Shown here: in pieces, positions 36,858 to 48,254 of the stretch
How positions within the stretch are numbered: position 1 is the first letter of the stretch
Layout: each line of letters starts with the position of its first letter
Assembly: GCA_021234155.1 (NCBI GenBank)
Contig: JAJEKV010000052.1
Location: 5,988,925-6,052,924 of the forward strand
Direction of reading: 5' to 3'
DNA: 64,000 bases
From: Isoetes taiwanensis
Lineage: Eukaryota > Streptophyta > Lycopodiopsida > Isoetales > Isoetaceae
Translations under genes and position numbers: made by a program
Notes under the pieces: model-generated
What the model was told of the DNA's origin: nothing
Seen by the model: the letters and a program-made list of their open reading frames with translations, nothing else
Databases searched by the model: none

Positions 36858-38515
36858 CTGCTAGAATTTGAGCCTCTGTCCTTTTTGGTTTCCTTTTTAT
36901 TTTAATAGGACTAGCCATGTCTGTCTCTTGATGTGTATTTACCCCTTTAGATTCATGTTCTAGTGCTGGTTCCATAAAATTATCTGATGCCACCTCTGAC
37001 TCATTATCTGAATCACTTATACATGTTTGCTCAAATCTTTCAGTTTTTGCTTCTTCACTAGTCACTTGTTGTTTTGATTCTTCAACTGCATCAGCTACCT
37101 TACTTTCAATTGACTCTTCTGAATTTATTTTAGGGAGTTTTCTATAGAACTCCCTTTCATTAAAGATGACATCTCGACTTATTAAGATTTTTCTTCTTGC
37201 AGGATCATATAGTCTAAAGGCCTTTGAATTTAAATCATATCCAACCAGATAGGCTATATATGCCCGGTCATCTAATTTTTTTCTTAACTCCTCAGGAACA
37301 TGTACAAAGCACAAACAACCATATGCTTTTAAATCATCATATGATGGAGACTTACCTGACCATAGCATCTCTGGAATAGCACCTTTTATGCTGGAGGATG
37401 GTAACAAATTCTGAATGTAGACTGCTGTCTTCAAGGCTTCATCCCATAAGAAGTTTGGTAAACCAGAATACTTCAACATGGACCTCACAGCATCAAGTAA
37501 GGTTCTATTCTTTCTTTCAGCTACTCCATTCTGCTGTGGAGAATATCTGCATGTTAGTTGTCTCCTAATTCCCTTATTTGCACAAAATTCTTTAAATTCC
37601 CCAGAGATATACTCTCCACCCCTATCTGACCGTATACATTTTATTTTCCTCCCAGTTTCCAATTCAGTCTCAGCAGCAAACAATTTTAAAGCCTCACTAG
37701 CTTGATCTTTTGTCTTAAGAATGTAACATTTGGTCTTTCTACTGAAATCATCAATAAAGCTCATAAAATACCTATATCCACTCAAGCTAGTGATATTAAT
37801 AGGTCCACATAAATCCGTGTGTATCAAATCTAAAATACCCTTTGCTCTTTTCTTGGACCTTTTAAATGACAACCTTGCTTGTTTTCCAAGTTGACATCCT
37901 CCACATAAGAATTTTTCTTCTTTTTCTACTTTTGCTGAGATGAATCCTTTTTTCTCCAATGCTGTAATTATTGCAGAATTTACATGGCCCAGTCTGTTAT
38001 GCCATAATTTTACATCCGGATATTCAATGAGATTAACTTCATGTAAAGATTCCACATTTAATCCAAACAAATTCCCAACTCGTTTACCAATAAACTTCAA
38101 TTCACCATTTAAGAAAACTTTACATTGAAGTTGTTCAAACAACACTTTATACCCTAGATCCACTAACTGACATACAGAAATAAGATTTCTCACAAGTCCA
38201 GGTACACACAAAACATCTCTTAACTTGATCACTTTTCCATTTAGATCAAATAATTCCAAAACACCAGCATCTTCAATTTTCTTTAATCCTCCATCACCCA
38301 ACTTGACATATCCTTCCTTTTTCTCCTTATTTTTCAGCAAATGCAGGTCACACATCACACTTTTTTCTGCTCCTGAATCTATCACAACAAATTTCTCATC
38401 ATTTGCATTCTGAGATACAGAAACATTACAATTTAAATATTTCCTTACCTCAATAGTATCATCTTCAAGTTCTCCTTCACTACTCTCATGCTTCTCAACT
38501 ATGTTGACACTTGAT
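36772..38515 (-). pseudogene. Copia-2 protease and integrase
   Basis: Protease shows FVVIDSGAEKSVMCD (DSGA, about 38390). The pre-integrase zinc domain follows as LWHNRLGHVNSAI with CGGCQLGKQAR. Integrase has Asp in LIHTDLCGPI, Asp in CIRSDRGGEYI and Glu in NGVAERKNRT (intact DDE), then WDEALKTAVYIQN, YGCLCFVHVP and LISRDVIFNEREFY. An acidic linker leads to RT. The frame from 38385 to 36772 (537 codons) is open. Upstream it remains in frame to about 38515, where a frameshift separates it from gag. In life these would be one polyprotein. Confidence 0.95.
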
Positions 38516-39465
38516 CCTCCTCTAAACCTTCCCCCCTGCCGCCACCTCCTCTGCTACCCGGTTCTTCCTCGACCTCTCCCTCTTTTTGACTGGAGCAACT
38601 GAGCAAAGTGACCCTTCCCTTCACGGTTAAAACACCTCAGACTCTTTTCCCGATATTTAGGACATTCACTTTTTAAATGACCATATTGGTTGCACACATA
38701 GCAAGGTCCTATCTTTCCTTTAGGAAAATTTTTAAAACCAGATTTTTTTGCCTTACCCGTGTACAATACTTCTGCTGACTGTTCTGCCTCCTCTTGTGCA
38801 ACACTGGATTGTTCAAATTCAGTGCGTATCATCCTGATGGCATGTTCTTTTGAAGTTGCTACATTCCCCGAAAGCAAGGTTGCCAAATGACTATTATGAG
38901 ACACCGCCCTTGCTAAAGCTAAGATTTGATACTGCTCATTTAGAATATTGCCAGCTCCCTCAAGATCTGCAATAATTGAATCAAATCTTTCTAAAAAATT
39001 CGTTAGATCATCCTTTTCAACAAGCTTCATTTTTCTTAACTCTTTCTCCAACATATCTATTTGTGAAGAACTCTTACGCTCATAGTGTTAACCAGGATAC
39101 TCCCACATTTCCTTAGGCTTCATGCCTCGGTTTCAGTTTCAAAGCTTTCCCACTTTACTCATAATTATAGCTTGAGCCTCCATAATTTTAACTTCTTCAC
39201 CTTCGTGGTCGCGGAGACTGGCCGGGCAAATTCCCCACCGAGACTCCCTTGCAGTTCTGAACCACCTTGGATGAGTATTAGAACTGCCAGACTTGAACCA
39301 CCACCAACTAGATGCCCTGCACTTACAACTGGCTGCCACTAATTAGATACCACGGTTTTTCAATTCAAGCACACTCCTAATGCCTTCCTTCCAAACTTGA
39401 AATCCTCCATCTCCTTTAAATACTTCAATTGAATTTAACAAGTTAGCTCCAAATCTTGTTGTCAT
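38516..39465 (-). pseudogene. Copia-2 gag
   Basis: The start codon at 39465 gives MTTRFGANLLNSIEVFKGDG, then FQVWKEGIRSVLELKN, the usual copia gag start, before a stop near 39345. The next 280 bp is out of frame. Gag resumes at 39054 with MLEKELRKMKLVEKDDLTNF, EQYQILALARAV and a zinc knuckle CYVCNQYGHLKSECP (CCHC). A second knuckle, CFNREGKGHFAQL, has lost cysteines. The Arg/Gly tail ends at 38554. The protein would have formed the virus-like particle. Confidence 0.85.
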
Positions 39466-39492
39466 GATTATAAAACCCGAGCTCGATACCAA

Positions 39493-40157
39493 CGTTGATT
39501 TTTTTCTTTACCTCGTTAGACCACTTAAGAATCAACCCTAGACCTTAAGTGATTTAATTACCTTATATCATGACAACCTTTTGAGCTATTCAAGTTTTAA
39601 CCATAGACATAATTTCCCCCAAGATAAACTATCATGAATTTCTAGTATACAAGTTTACAAGGTAATGGTCTTTTGAAAAACATCAGTTTCGGGCTATGAC
39701 CAATTCAATCGTAGCATCGCTGACCACATCTTCGGATGTACATTCCTATGACGCCACCTTCTTTCAGATCCCCCTGCCTTCTTATGTATATAGCTGATCC
39801 GGGCGGTTATGGAGCTGGATAAACTTTCCTTCCTACAACCCATTGCACCCATATATCCCACAGGGCCAAATAGTCCTTTTGAGCTTCAAGCCAATTATCC
39901 CACATGCTCCACTTGACATTTCAGCTCCATGAACCATTGAACCTTATCTCCATTTTAATTATTCAATTTCATTCAAACAACCAACACTAAGTTCACGCAC
40001 CACAACTCAGCTTACACAAGGGGAGCCACAATATGGTCCCTAATCCCCTTGCTTATAGAACCTGCTAATCTATGAAGATCTTGTCTCACGATTGCGTTTT
40101 ACGCTACACAAAGATCAACATTCATCCACAAATATCACATGATCTCAATTCTCAACA
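39493..40157 (-). repeat. Copia-2 5' LTR
   Basis: 665 bp, homologous to 34497-35155. Inside it, on the minus strand, the element continues with TTGGTATCGAGCTC (39496-39483). This is a one-base-deleted variant of the initiator-Met primer-binding site TGGTATCAGAGCTC. Confidence 0.95.
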
Positions 40158-40162
40158 ATCTC

Positions 40163-40915
40163 AACGTTAAAGTTTACGATTAATCTAGAAAAGGAAGGTT
40201 TTGGTAGCACATAATCTATGACAATGACACTCCTACAAGTCACCTTTCTTGCTCCTGGATATCTTGAAGTACCATTGTAAATAACTAAATCCAGCCCACT
40301 ATAGAAATTAAAAAAATGATGTCCTTAAGGCATAGGATACCGCATCTTATCCTCTGAATGTCTACACCAACCATGCTCCATATCATCAAGCATTTCAAAC
40401 CATTCAGGCTTCTCATTTGGGCTAAGAATAGATGCATGTTTATGTGCTGTGCGACCATTAAAATCTCCCATCAATAAAATCTCTCCTGTCATGCTGAGCA
40501 TCAAAACATCCTGTTCGAGAGTAACAAAGGGGTTTTCCCGATTCAGATCATCTGAGTTATACGCAGGAGATTCTCGTGGCGAGAAGTAACAACCAACCAC
40601 ATAAATTCTACCTGCTTGACTTAGCATCTCAATCCAAATGTACTGTAATGTTGCTTTTCTATGCATAATTGAAATCAAATGAACAAATTCATTTCTTACA
40701 TAGCATGCAATACTACCATATCCTCTGTTTTTCTTTTTAAGAGCCGATGTTGAGAGCATTGGCACGAAACCATGCATATCAGGTAATCTCCTTTCTTCAT
40801 GTTCACTTGTCTCAAGCAAAAAGACCACATCTACATTTTTTAAAATGTTCATCATAACAACTACTTTATCCTGTATCGCCGTGTTAATATTCCAACATGC
40901 CAATCTAATGATCAA
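40163..40915 (-). pseudogene. LINE-2 ORF2, APE-type endonuclease
   Basis: 40915-40325 is open for 196 codons: RLACWNINTAIQDKVVVMMN, VVFLLETSEHEERRL, GYGSIACYVRNE, YIWIEMLSQAGRIYVVGCYF, SPRESPAYNSDDL and ILLMGDFNGRT. These are the N-terminal Asn, Glu and Asp/Asn motifs of exonuclease-phosphatase-type endonucleases used for target-primed reverse transcription. The weaker continuation to 40163 includes GLDLVIYNG-like and SRKVTC-like words parallel to LINE-1. The end is the Copia-2 target duplication. Confidence 0.85.
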
Positions 40916-40922
40916 TGTTTCC

Positions 40923-42074
40923 TATGCTGATAGAGCAGCATTATTTGCATCCTCTACAATAACATGTCCTCTTCTCCAGAAAGCCTTCTGCCCACTTTTT
41001 CTCGCATCCTTCAATTTCTAAAGCTCCTTTTTATGTTGCTCATACTGATCTTTGGTAAGATCATCATTCGTCCACACTTTTTCACCCTTTAACATTGTTA
41101 ATTTCTTAAGTATCTTTCCTTTGCAGTCTCGATTCACAAATTTGACAACAACATGCCTTGCTACCCCTATGGGTTTTCCAACTCTAAACGCCTCTACAAT
41201 TCCACTATTTGGCAAATCTAACCTGATAGCAAATAAATCTGGTACCTTAGTGATCATATCGTCATTCTTGTGCACCTCTGGGAGACCCACAAGATGAATA
41301 TTTAATGCTTGATTGCATCTCTCCTGCTCAATAAAATTATTAAGTTTCATTGAATCTCCACATCTTCTCTATCCGTGATATTATCAAAGCCATTAAATTC
41401 CCTTCATCCTCACTGTCTTCATCACTACCATCTTTTTGCATTTCAAGCTTCATTTGCTGTTTAAAATCATCCATCATTTTAGAGCAAAATTCTTGTTTGA
41501 ACTTATCAATTTCCTGTTGCAACTGAATGAGGTAAGTTTTCTACAATACTGCTTATGGCTAATTGCATCGATTCATGGAGTGTTGTCATCAAATCCTTCT
41601 TCATGTCATTTATCATGGTAGTCATTGAGATTTTCATATAATGCTCTATACTGCGCTGCAATCCTAAAGCCATCTCCTTGTCCAAGGCCGATGTACAGTC
41701 TTCTCTTATCGATCCAAGTAATCTATCATCAGATTTTGCTACATATTTCCAGCATGCTGAACTGTCTGAGGTGTCAGAGTCTGCATCGATAGAAGCTTCT
41801 GAGTCGGCTGATTCTGTTTCTTCTGCCCTTTTATTTTTGTTTTTTAGAGCGCGATCTGGTAGAGTCCAGATTTGCCACAGAATCCATGTCCCTTTCTTTT
41901 TTTATTTTTTAATGGAGCTGATAGACTCGACCCTTTTCCTGGACCATGGGGCCCAGAAGTGGAAGCAGGCCCATCGATCCCTTCAACCCTCTTCTTGTTT
42001 TTCTCATCACAGCTAGGAAGGCCCCTGTCAGATGTCGATCCTTTCTTCTTTGCCATCGGCTTGCCCTGCCTCAT
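40923..42074 (-). pseudogene. LINE-2 ORF1
   Basis: The N-terminus at 42056 reads MAKKKGSTSDRGLPSCDEKN, then Lys/Gly/Pro-rich sequence. 41522-41340 encodes an acidic, Met/Gln-rich segment (MQQEIDKFKQEFCSKMMDDF, LEMQKDGSDEDSEDEG) that could be coiled-coil. 41350-41018 carries the conserved core NIHLVGLPEV, GIVEAFRVGKPIGVARHVVV and EKVWTNDDLTKDQYEQH. Near 40970 a GxRGHVIVEDA-like end matches the C-terminus of the LINE-1 ORF1. At least two frameshifts are needed to join them. Confidence 0.75.
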
Positions 42075-42083
42075 AGAAACCCT

Positions 42084-42149
42084 AGGGAGGGAGGGAGGGA
42101 GGGAGGGAGGGAGGGAGAGGGAGAGAGGGAGGGAGAGGGAGAGAGAGGG
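42084..42149 (+). repeat. (GGGA/GA)n microsatellite
   Basis: GGGAGGGA repeats grading into GAGAGG. It lies at the 5' boundary of LINE-2 (minus strand TCCC/TC). Confidence 0.97.
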
Positions 42150-42375
42150 CTTAATAAAGTTGCCAATATATATATCTTATAAGCACTTAGAAAGTTGTCC
42201 ATATATATCTTATAAAGTTGATAAAGCATTTAATAAAATTGTCCACATATCTTATAAACACTTAATAAAGTTGTCAATGCTTTCTTCAATGCTAGAAAAG
42301 GAGCAATTCGAAGCAATTTCTCAGCTTCTATAGTTGCGCCATTCATGCAAGAAGATCTATCATGCAAGAGTAGTG

Positions 42376-43013
42376 ATCTCCTGTTGGTGAACTTGGGCAT
42401 GGGACAAACTACTTCATCCTAAAGTGGCAGTCTTTGATGGCAGATTCTTCATAGATGTCTTTGGGTGAATGTGCTTGTCCACAAGTTTAACCGTAGAACA
42501 TCAGATCAGTGTCCAGTATGCAAGCATGAATCTGAGACCATTGAGCATTGCTTTTTTATGTGTGATCACCTCAAACAGGTATGGGATTGGTTGTTCTCTC
42601 TTTTTCAAGTTTCATTAACAAGTCAACAAGTGCTCTTGGCAATTTACCCAAGTACTTGGACGGAGTTACAAAGTCAGACTTTTCATCTTGCAGTAGGATG
42701 GTTGCATTGAACTATCTGAAAAAGATGAAGACTGGTAATCTTTAAAGGTTTGGATGTGGCAGATAATCATGTTCTCTAAGAGGCTCAAGGTTACATTGCT
42801 AAGTCGTACCGTCGTTCTTCATTTGCCCCTCGTAAGAGGCAATTGATATTTGAGTAGTATTTAGATGTGCCCTCTTATGCTTAGGCAGGGCTTCACTCCG
42901 TGGATATTTGCTTATCCGCTGAGATTTTATTCCTGTCTTTGCACTTATGCTTATGTGATTTTTTGATTAAATAAAGTCTGACGTCATTCAACAAAAAAAA
43001 TCTCCTGTTGGTG
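42376..43013 (+). mobile_element. 5'-truncated L1-type LINE with 14-bp target duplication
   Basis: ATCTCCTGTTGGTG occurs at 42376-42389 and 43000-43013. The second copy directly follows an A-run (42993-43000) and an AATAAA signal at 42969. Inside, plus-strand frames give the L1 zinc-binding RT domain: PKVAVFMWQILH (shifted), then RRTSDQCPVCKHESETIEHC and FMCDHLKQVWDWL. CPVC and HCFFMC supply the CxxC/HC ligands. This is the classic product of target-primed insertion. The insert is about 610 bp and too short to be active. The intact target duplication suggests it is comparatively young. Confidence 0.93.
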
Positions 43014-43618
43014 CAATGCCATGTGCTACAATCATTGCCTTAAATTACTCCCAATTCTTGACCACAAGGCCAACACAACTACAAGTTGTAAGAAAGCATC
43101 TAGATTTATACCTTGCTCTTACATTTTCTCAAACCATTCTACAACTTTTTTCTTTCATATGTCATACCAAATCCTTTAATTACAACGTTGCATGTGTGAT
43201 GTAATTAAATTTGTACCTTGTTAAAAATAAAGAAAGAAAGAGAGGGAAGTGACATGGCGAAGTGCTTGACATGGCAAAGAGAGGCTAGGGAAAAACCAAA
43301 AATGTGATAGAGAGGAGGAAGAAAAACAAAAGGGAAGACAAGACCAGAAAGGAAGGCAGTTCTATAGCACACGGTAGGCAGTTCTATAGCATCTTAAACA
43401 ATATCTTGATTTATTCATACAAGTTAATATTTTAAACAAAAAGAAAAGAAAAGAATTACATAGTTCTTATCTGATAAAACCAAAAGAAGGAATTGGCTTG
43501 GCAGTTCCGATTTTTCTCCTGCTATGCAGATTCTCCTGGAGAGCAAGCTTGCAACATGAATCTGCAATAACGAAATCAAAATTATGTAGCATTCTTCAAC
43601 CCAGCCATATACCTAGCT
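43014..43618. other. no recognisable gene
   Basis: Sequence between the truncated L1 and the inferred start of Gypsy-1. Purine-rich around 43230-43340. No domain is recognised. Confidence 0.5.
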
Positions 43619-44463
43619 GTAACTGCCCAAATCATCCCTATTTGCCAAGATTTAAAGGCAAAGACAGCTTTTAGATTCCGATAACTAATAAATCCGATCT
43701 TTTCCCTATTACAATACCTCGGTCAGGGTCATGTAGATCTGGCCGAAGCTCAAATTGACAGTCGGATGATTTTTAGGTTAAAACATTCATAGTTAATTTA
43801 TTACATCACAGTAGATATAAGATTCTATGAAAAGTAATATTAAATATTGCATTGGTAGTTTATTTATTGGTTAAAGCCTTTGCCTTTCAAGTTAGCGACT
43901 GGAGTTCAATTCTTGATCTAGACAAATAGAACACTTAAATATTTTTAGAGTTCGTTTTGGCTTAGCTTCAACTCTAATAATTGTTCATGGAGGATCATTC
44001 TAGTTTTGCAAGATAGTTTTTTTGCAAGATCAATTTAAGCATCCTAGTTATTGACTTAGGGTTTTATCTTTTGCAAGATTGATTTCCATCTTAAATATTG
44101 ATTAAGTAGGCTATAAGATATTTCGGCAAGAAGACTAAATTGTTTGATCTTTTATCATGTTGCTAGCCTAGTTGCACCTTGGTCTGCCCACAGCTCTCCG
44201 GGGAGACTAAGTAGAAATCGCGGCTGCGAGTGCTAGTCACTCGACACTATCAAGTGGGCACTGATGAAGCTCGCTAGTGAGGACTTCATGTCAAGTTGCG
44301 TATAGATGAAGGTTGTCTCATGAGCTAGAGATCAGTAGCTCAGGGATGCCGCAACATGCTATTTTGGATTTTGGAAAGATACGCAGGTTCTGCACCCGTG
44401 GATCCTGAGGTATTTGTGTTATGTAATTAAGTATTAACCAGTGCCGGGTGAAGGACCGTCACA
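43619..44463 (+). repeat. putative Gypsy-1 5' LTR
   Basis: Starts TGTAACTGCCCAAATC, a common Gypsy LTR beginning, and ends GACCGTCACA four bases before the primer-binding site. The boundaries are inferred from termini only, since the other LTR is outside the window. Confidence 0.45.
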
Positions 44464-44467
44464 AAAT

Positions 44468-44483
44468 TGATATCAGAGCTGGT
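44468..44483 (+). promoter_or_regulatory. Gypsy-1 primer-binding site (initiator Met tRNA)
   Basis: TGATATCAGAGCTGGT matches the initiator-Met complement TGGTATCAGAGC with one substitution (G to A). Confidence 0.6.
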
Positions 44484-46051
44484 CACGGGTTGAACCTAGC
44501 CATTGCTTAACCAAAAAAAAAAAAACTTTGTGAGATCTGAATGCAAAGCAATTTTTATCTACAATGATTTTCTGGTATAAGCCATCACAAAATGACTTTC
44601 AATGTCAATACGCTATTTCTAAGATATAAATGGAGCACTTTCTATTATAGAACTTGAGGTAGGGATACACAATAGTAACATGTCTGAACATGGTTTTGGA
44701 GTATCCTATAGTCTAGTATAGGTAGGTGCAATTCATAAAACATAATGGTTATTCCTAGCTCCACAAATGAGGTCATGTTGAGGGCATGATTGTATCATGA
44801 ATCAGGAGACAAAGCATCGTATAGCAAAGAATAGCAACATGTTAAAGAATAGTTTTAGATTATTGTATCATCTAGTATAGGTACATCTCATGTCATTACT
44901 ACTTGTGTTTAGGGACTTAATCCATTTCCCTCTGATACCTAGTACTTTGTCACCTCCTTGAGGAACTCACAATGCGACTGAGAGTTGGAACTCTCAACCT
45001 AGAATCCTCTTGTCACATAAAATATAACAATCCATTATTTTCTTATTATTTACAATAGTTTAGAAGTGATGAAATAGATAGTGTTAGTTTGCTTAATGAA
45101 TAATGGTTAAGGTAAAAAACTACCTTATGTTAGGGTATGTACACGCCACAATATTCACTACTTAAACCATTCCTATACCATTGTTACGCTCATAACAATT
45201 GCTTCCCAACCATGTTGGAGGACCATGACGTAATCTCTAATTTTTCCTTTGTAATTAACTTGGGGTTAATGCTTGTATGTACATGGACTTGCAATATTGG
45301 GATGTAAAGGACAAACTGTAACCGACGTTTAAATACCATAGGATGCCTGCCATTAACAGTAAGCATTGTAAACACATAGGATATGCCTATGTGGATCTGA
45401 CACAATTATAGCAGAGCGAAACGCTGGACACGCAAGACACGCTGGACACATATGTGGAACCCGTGGAACCCAAAGTAGTGAAGCTACGGTTGTGGAATGG
45501 GCAATTGGTGGTTGTTATTAGCTAGCTAACCTAAGCATAATAGGGTCGCATAATGAATGCAAAACAATAAATTGAATGAATGAGGGCATGGGTAATAGAT
45601 AAGGATGTGGTGACTATGTCATGGCCTCTAGAAGAATCATGGAAGCAAAAATATGATAGAATCTGTTTTGAAAGTTCAGATAGTTGATGTTATTTTGATA
45701 AACCTAGAGAGTTCATTGAGTACAAAATTTTTATATATTCTCCAGATGGATACCTCCTAGGGAACATCTATCTAGTCCTCATCATGCTGCTAGTAATGCT
45801 AATCGAGAGGAGAGTAGTTTTAACACAATGAGGAAAACTGTAGAATCCTATGTGTTGCAAGCTATTTTAAGCTTCAAAACAAGCATAGAGAACCAACTTA
45901 CCGATCTGCAATCGAGCTAGCACAGAGCAACTGCAAAACCTGCAAATGCAAATCGAGAATCTGCGACAAGGTCAAAGACAGGTTAGGGATCATAAATTTG
46001 CAAGCTATTCAAGGGGAATTTTTTTTAATCCTGATTGACTAACAGGGAGAT
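44484..46051 (+). other. Gypsy-1 leader, no recognisable gene
   Basis: About 1.57 kb between primer-binding site and first gag start, without a supported frame. The small minus-strand frame at 45190-45405 has no motif. Confidence 0.5.
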
Positions 46052-47309
46052 GTGGGAGGTCCACAAGTATTGAGAACAATTAATGGGAGAAGCCATCAAC
46101 AAGAGTCTTCGATGCCCGTAAGCTCGCTCTCTAGGCGGAGGAAAATAAATAAAGAAGATGATACAGCATCATCTATGCCTATGAGCCAAGGAAAGGAAAG
46201 TTCTCAAGCACAAAAGAAGTCATCTGCTTTAAAGGAGATTGCCAGGAAATATAAGTTGGAACTATTTGGTGGTTTTGATAAGGATGGAGTTAAGACAGAA
46301 GCTTGGATTCAAAAGGCTGAAAATTATTTTGTTGTAAGACTTCGTAAAGAAGAAAAGGTGGGAGTAGTAGCATTGAGTTTGACTGGGAATGATTGATGAG
46401 GAAGTAGCCTGGGAGACTTTCAAAGAACTCTTCGTATCAAAATATTGTCCACCTTCCTTTCATATTATACAGATGAACAAATTCATGGAGTATAAACAAA
46501 AAGGGCAATTATTGGATAACTATATACAAGAATTCTCTACTTTGGAACGCCATTGTCCAAAGTTAGACAAAGGAATTAGCTAGTCGCTTCGTGCGAGGAC
46601 TAGATATGGAGCATAAAAAATTAGTTGGATGTGATCAACTTACCTGGAAGAAGCAGAGCACAAAGCTCGATATTTCGAGAGTATCCTTAAGGAGGAGAAG
46701 AATGCCAATCGTAGAGAGCAACAAAGAGGAAATTTCCAAAATAATTATAGGGATGAATCAAACTCTCAGGTTCATCAAACTTTTCATAATGCCCCTAAGA
46801 TACCTTTGAATGCAATGTCACAGATGGATGAAGGAAAGAAAAAAGTTGAATATGATAAGTGCATGAAGGAAAATTTATGCTTCTACTATAAACAAAAGGG
46901 GCATAGGACACGTTTTTGTCCTATGAAGAATAACTCAAATGCCAAGGTTCAAGGATCTCAAAATATAGAGGCAATGAGAGCTCATCAAGCAAGTCTCGTG
47001 GATTTAGAGGAAGATATGCAAGTTTGTGCAGCAGTCGATCAAGGGACAGTGCAACTGCAGGCACATGTAGTACAGGTTGAAGGTAAAATCAATGAAGTTC
47101 CTTTTAGTACTTTGATCGATATGGGAGCCACTCACAATTTTATTTCACTAAGGCTTGTCAAGTTGTTTGGGTTGAATACTAACCAACAAGCCTTAAGAAT
47201 GGTGAAAATAGATGATGGTAAGCAAGAAGCTACTAGTGAGTATGTGCATGCATTAAAATTGAAAGTGCAAGAATGCCTACAATTGCAAATTTCCATGTGC
47301 TTCAGTTAG
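46052..47309 (+). pseudogene. Gypsy-1 gag and protease
   Basis: Gag: YKLELFGGFDKDGVKTEAWI near 46250 and VAWETFKELFVSKYCPPSFH near 46405, the retrotransposon gag domain, with frameshifts near 46390 and 46580. The zinc knuckle at about 46880 reads CFYYKQKGHRTRFC, where the second Cys is replaced by Tyr. Protease follows with PFSTLIDMGATHNFIS near 47100. The catalytic triad D-S/T-G has become D-M-G, so the enzyme would be impaired. The next block, QISMCFS, ends in a stop and resumes in another frame as DMIIGMKWL (47320). Confidence 0.85.
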
Positions 47310-47367
47310 GCTCATATGATATGATTATAGGCATGAAATGGCTTAATGAGGTGCATACTATAGTAGA

Positions 47368-48254
47368 TTGTATGAAAGAGTTATAAGAGTAAAATCTAAG
47401 GAACATCAAGAGCTATATACACTGGAAGGATTGAATAAGCAGTATTTTACTCCTAAACACATTAGTCGCAAGCAAATCAAGAGGTCAATTAGGAAGCATG
47501 AAAGGTTGGGGTTGCTTGTACTCAAACAATCAGGAGAAATTAATCAAGCATACATGAATGACGTGCAGGATATCCTCGAGGAGTTCAAGGAAGTGTTTTC
47601 GAAAGAGTTGACGGAGTTACCGCCTCGAAGATATGTTGATCATGCAATTGATTTGGTTCCAGGAGCTTCTTCTCCATCAAAAGCTCCATATAGATTTGCT
47701 TTGTCAGAGTTAGTGGAATTAAAAAAAACAGTTAAAAGAACTTTTAGATCAAGGATATATACAGCCTAGTATTTCGCGTTGTGGTGCTCCAGCATTATTT
47801 GTTAAGAAAAAAGATGATTCTACGCGTATGTGTGTTGATTATAGGCAATTAAATGATATCACAATTAGGAATAAATATCCATTGCCTAGAATAGATTACT
47901 TGTTTGATCAACTTCACGGAGCTTTATTATTTTGGGCATTTTGAATTTGTGGTTATGCCTTTTGGTTTAACAAATGCACCAACAACTTTTCAGTGTCTAA
48001 TGATCGATCTTTTCCGTGAATACCTTGATAAGTTTGCTTTCGTGTTCTTTGATGATATACTTATTTATTCAAAGAATTTGGAAGAGCATAGAGAACACAC
48101 AAGTGTTCATTTTGCAGCATCGAAATGGATTATTTAGGTCATGTTGTTTTCGCAGCGGGAATTAAACTTGACCCAAAAAGGTTGAGGCGATAAAAAAAAT
48201 GGCCAGTTACTAAAAACCCAAAACAGGTGCGTTCATTCTTGGGACTTGCAGGGT
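47368..48254 (+). pseudogene. Gypsy-1 reverse transcriptase, first part
   Basis: Begins in the protease-RT linker (EEFKEVFSKELTELPPRRYV, DHAIDLVPGA). After a frameshift at about 47750, RT reads [40 protein letters not shown] and [13 protein letters not shown]. Then comes a deletion of about 27 codons that removes the usual KIDLRSGYHQ block with the first catalytic Asp. Sequence resumes [20 protein letters not shown] and [17 protein letters not shown] (second catalytic pair). A further frameshift occurs near 48105, and HVVFAAGIKLDPK leads to QVRSFLGLAG. It ends at the AGGGT target duplication of Gypsy-2. Confidence 0.9.

Larger units (their letters stand above)
34497..40157 (-). mobile_element. 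Copia-2: near-complete Ty1/copia retrotransposon
   Basis: Two LTRs (34497-35155 and 39493-40157, about 660 bp) with TGTTGA...TCAACA termini are flanked by the 5-bp target duplication ATCTC (34492-34496 and 40158-40162). Internal order on the minus strand is primer-binding site, gag, protease, integrase, RT, RNase H and polypurine tract, the full copia set. The total length is 5,661 bp. Five or so frameshifts and stops are visible, although every catalytic motif survives. The LTRs differ mostly in small clustered patches. Confidence 0.97.
28529..42149 (-). mobile_element. LINE-2: second copy of the LINE family, split by three insertions
   Basis: LINE segments in minus-strand order are 42149-40158 (ORF1, endonuclease), 34496 to about 34075 (end of endonuclease and linker), about 32772-32462 (linker and RT fingers) and 30103-28529 (RT and C-terminal domain). 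Removing the insertions at 34497-40157, 32773-34074 and 30104-32461 restores about 4.3 kb of LINE collinear with LINE-1. The 5' end lies at a (TCCC/TC)n run and the 3' end at (CT)n, directly joined to the ORF1 start of LINE-1. Individual segments are fairly open but RT is interrupted and partly missing. Confidence 0.85.

Noticed and set aside
41872-42333. 153-codon plus-strand frame
   Set aside because: Antisense to the LINE-2 ORF1 and partly a translation of the GGGA microsatellite.
44463-46051. Additional gene in the Gypsy-1 leader
   Set aside because: Only one short motif-free frame. Long leaders are usual in Gypsy elements.
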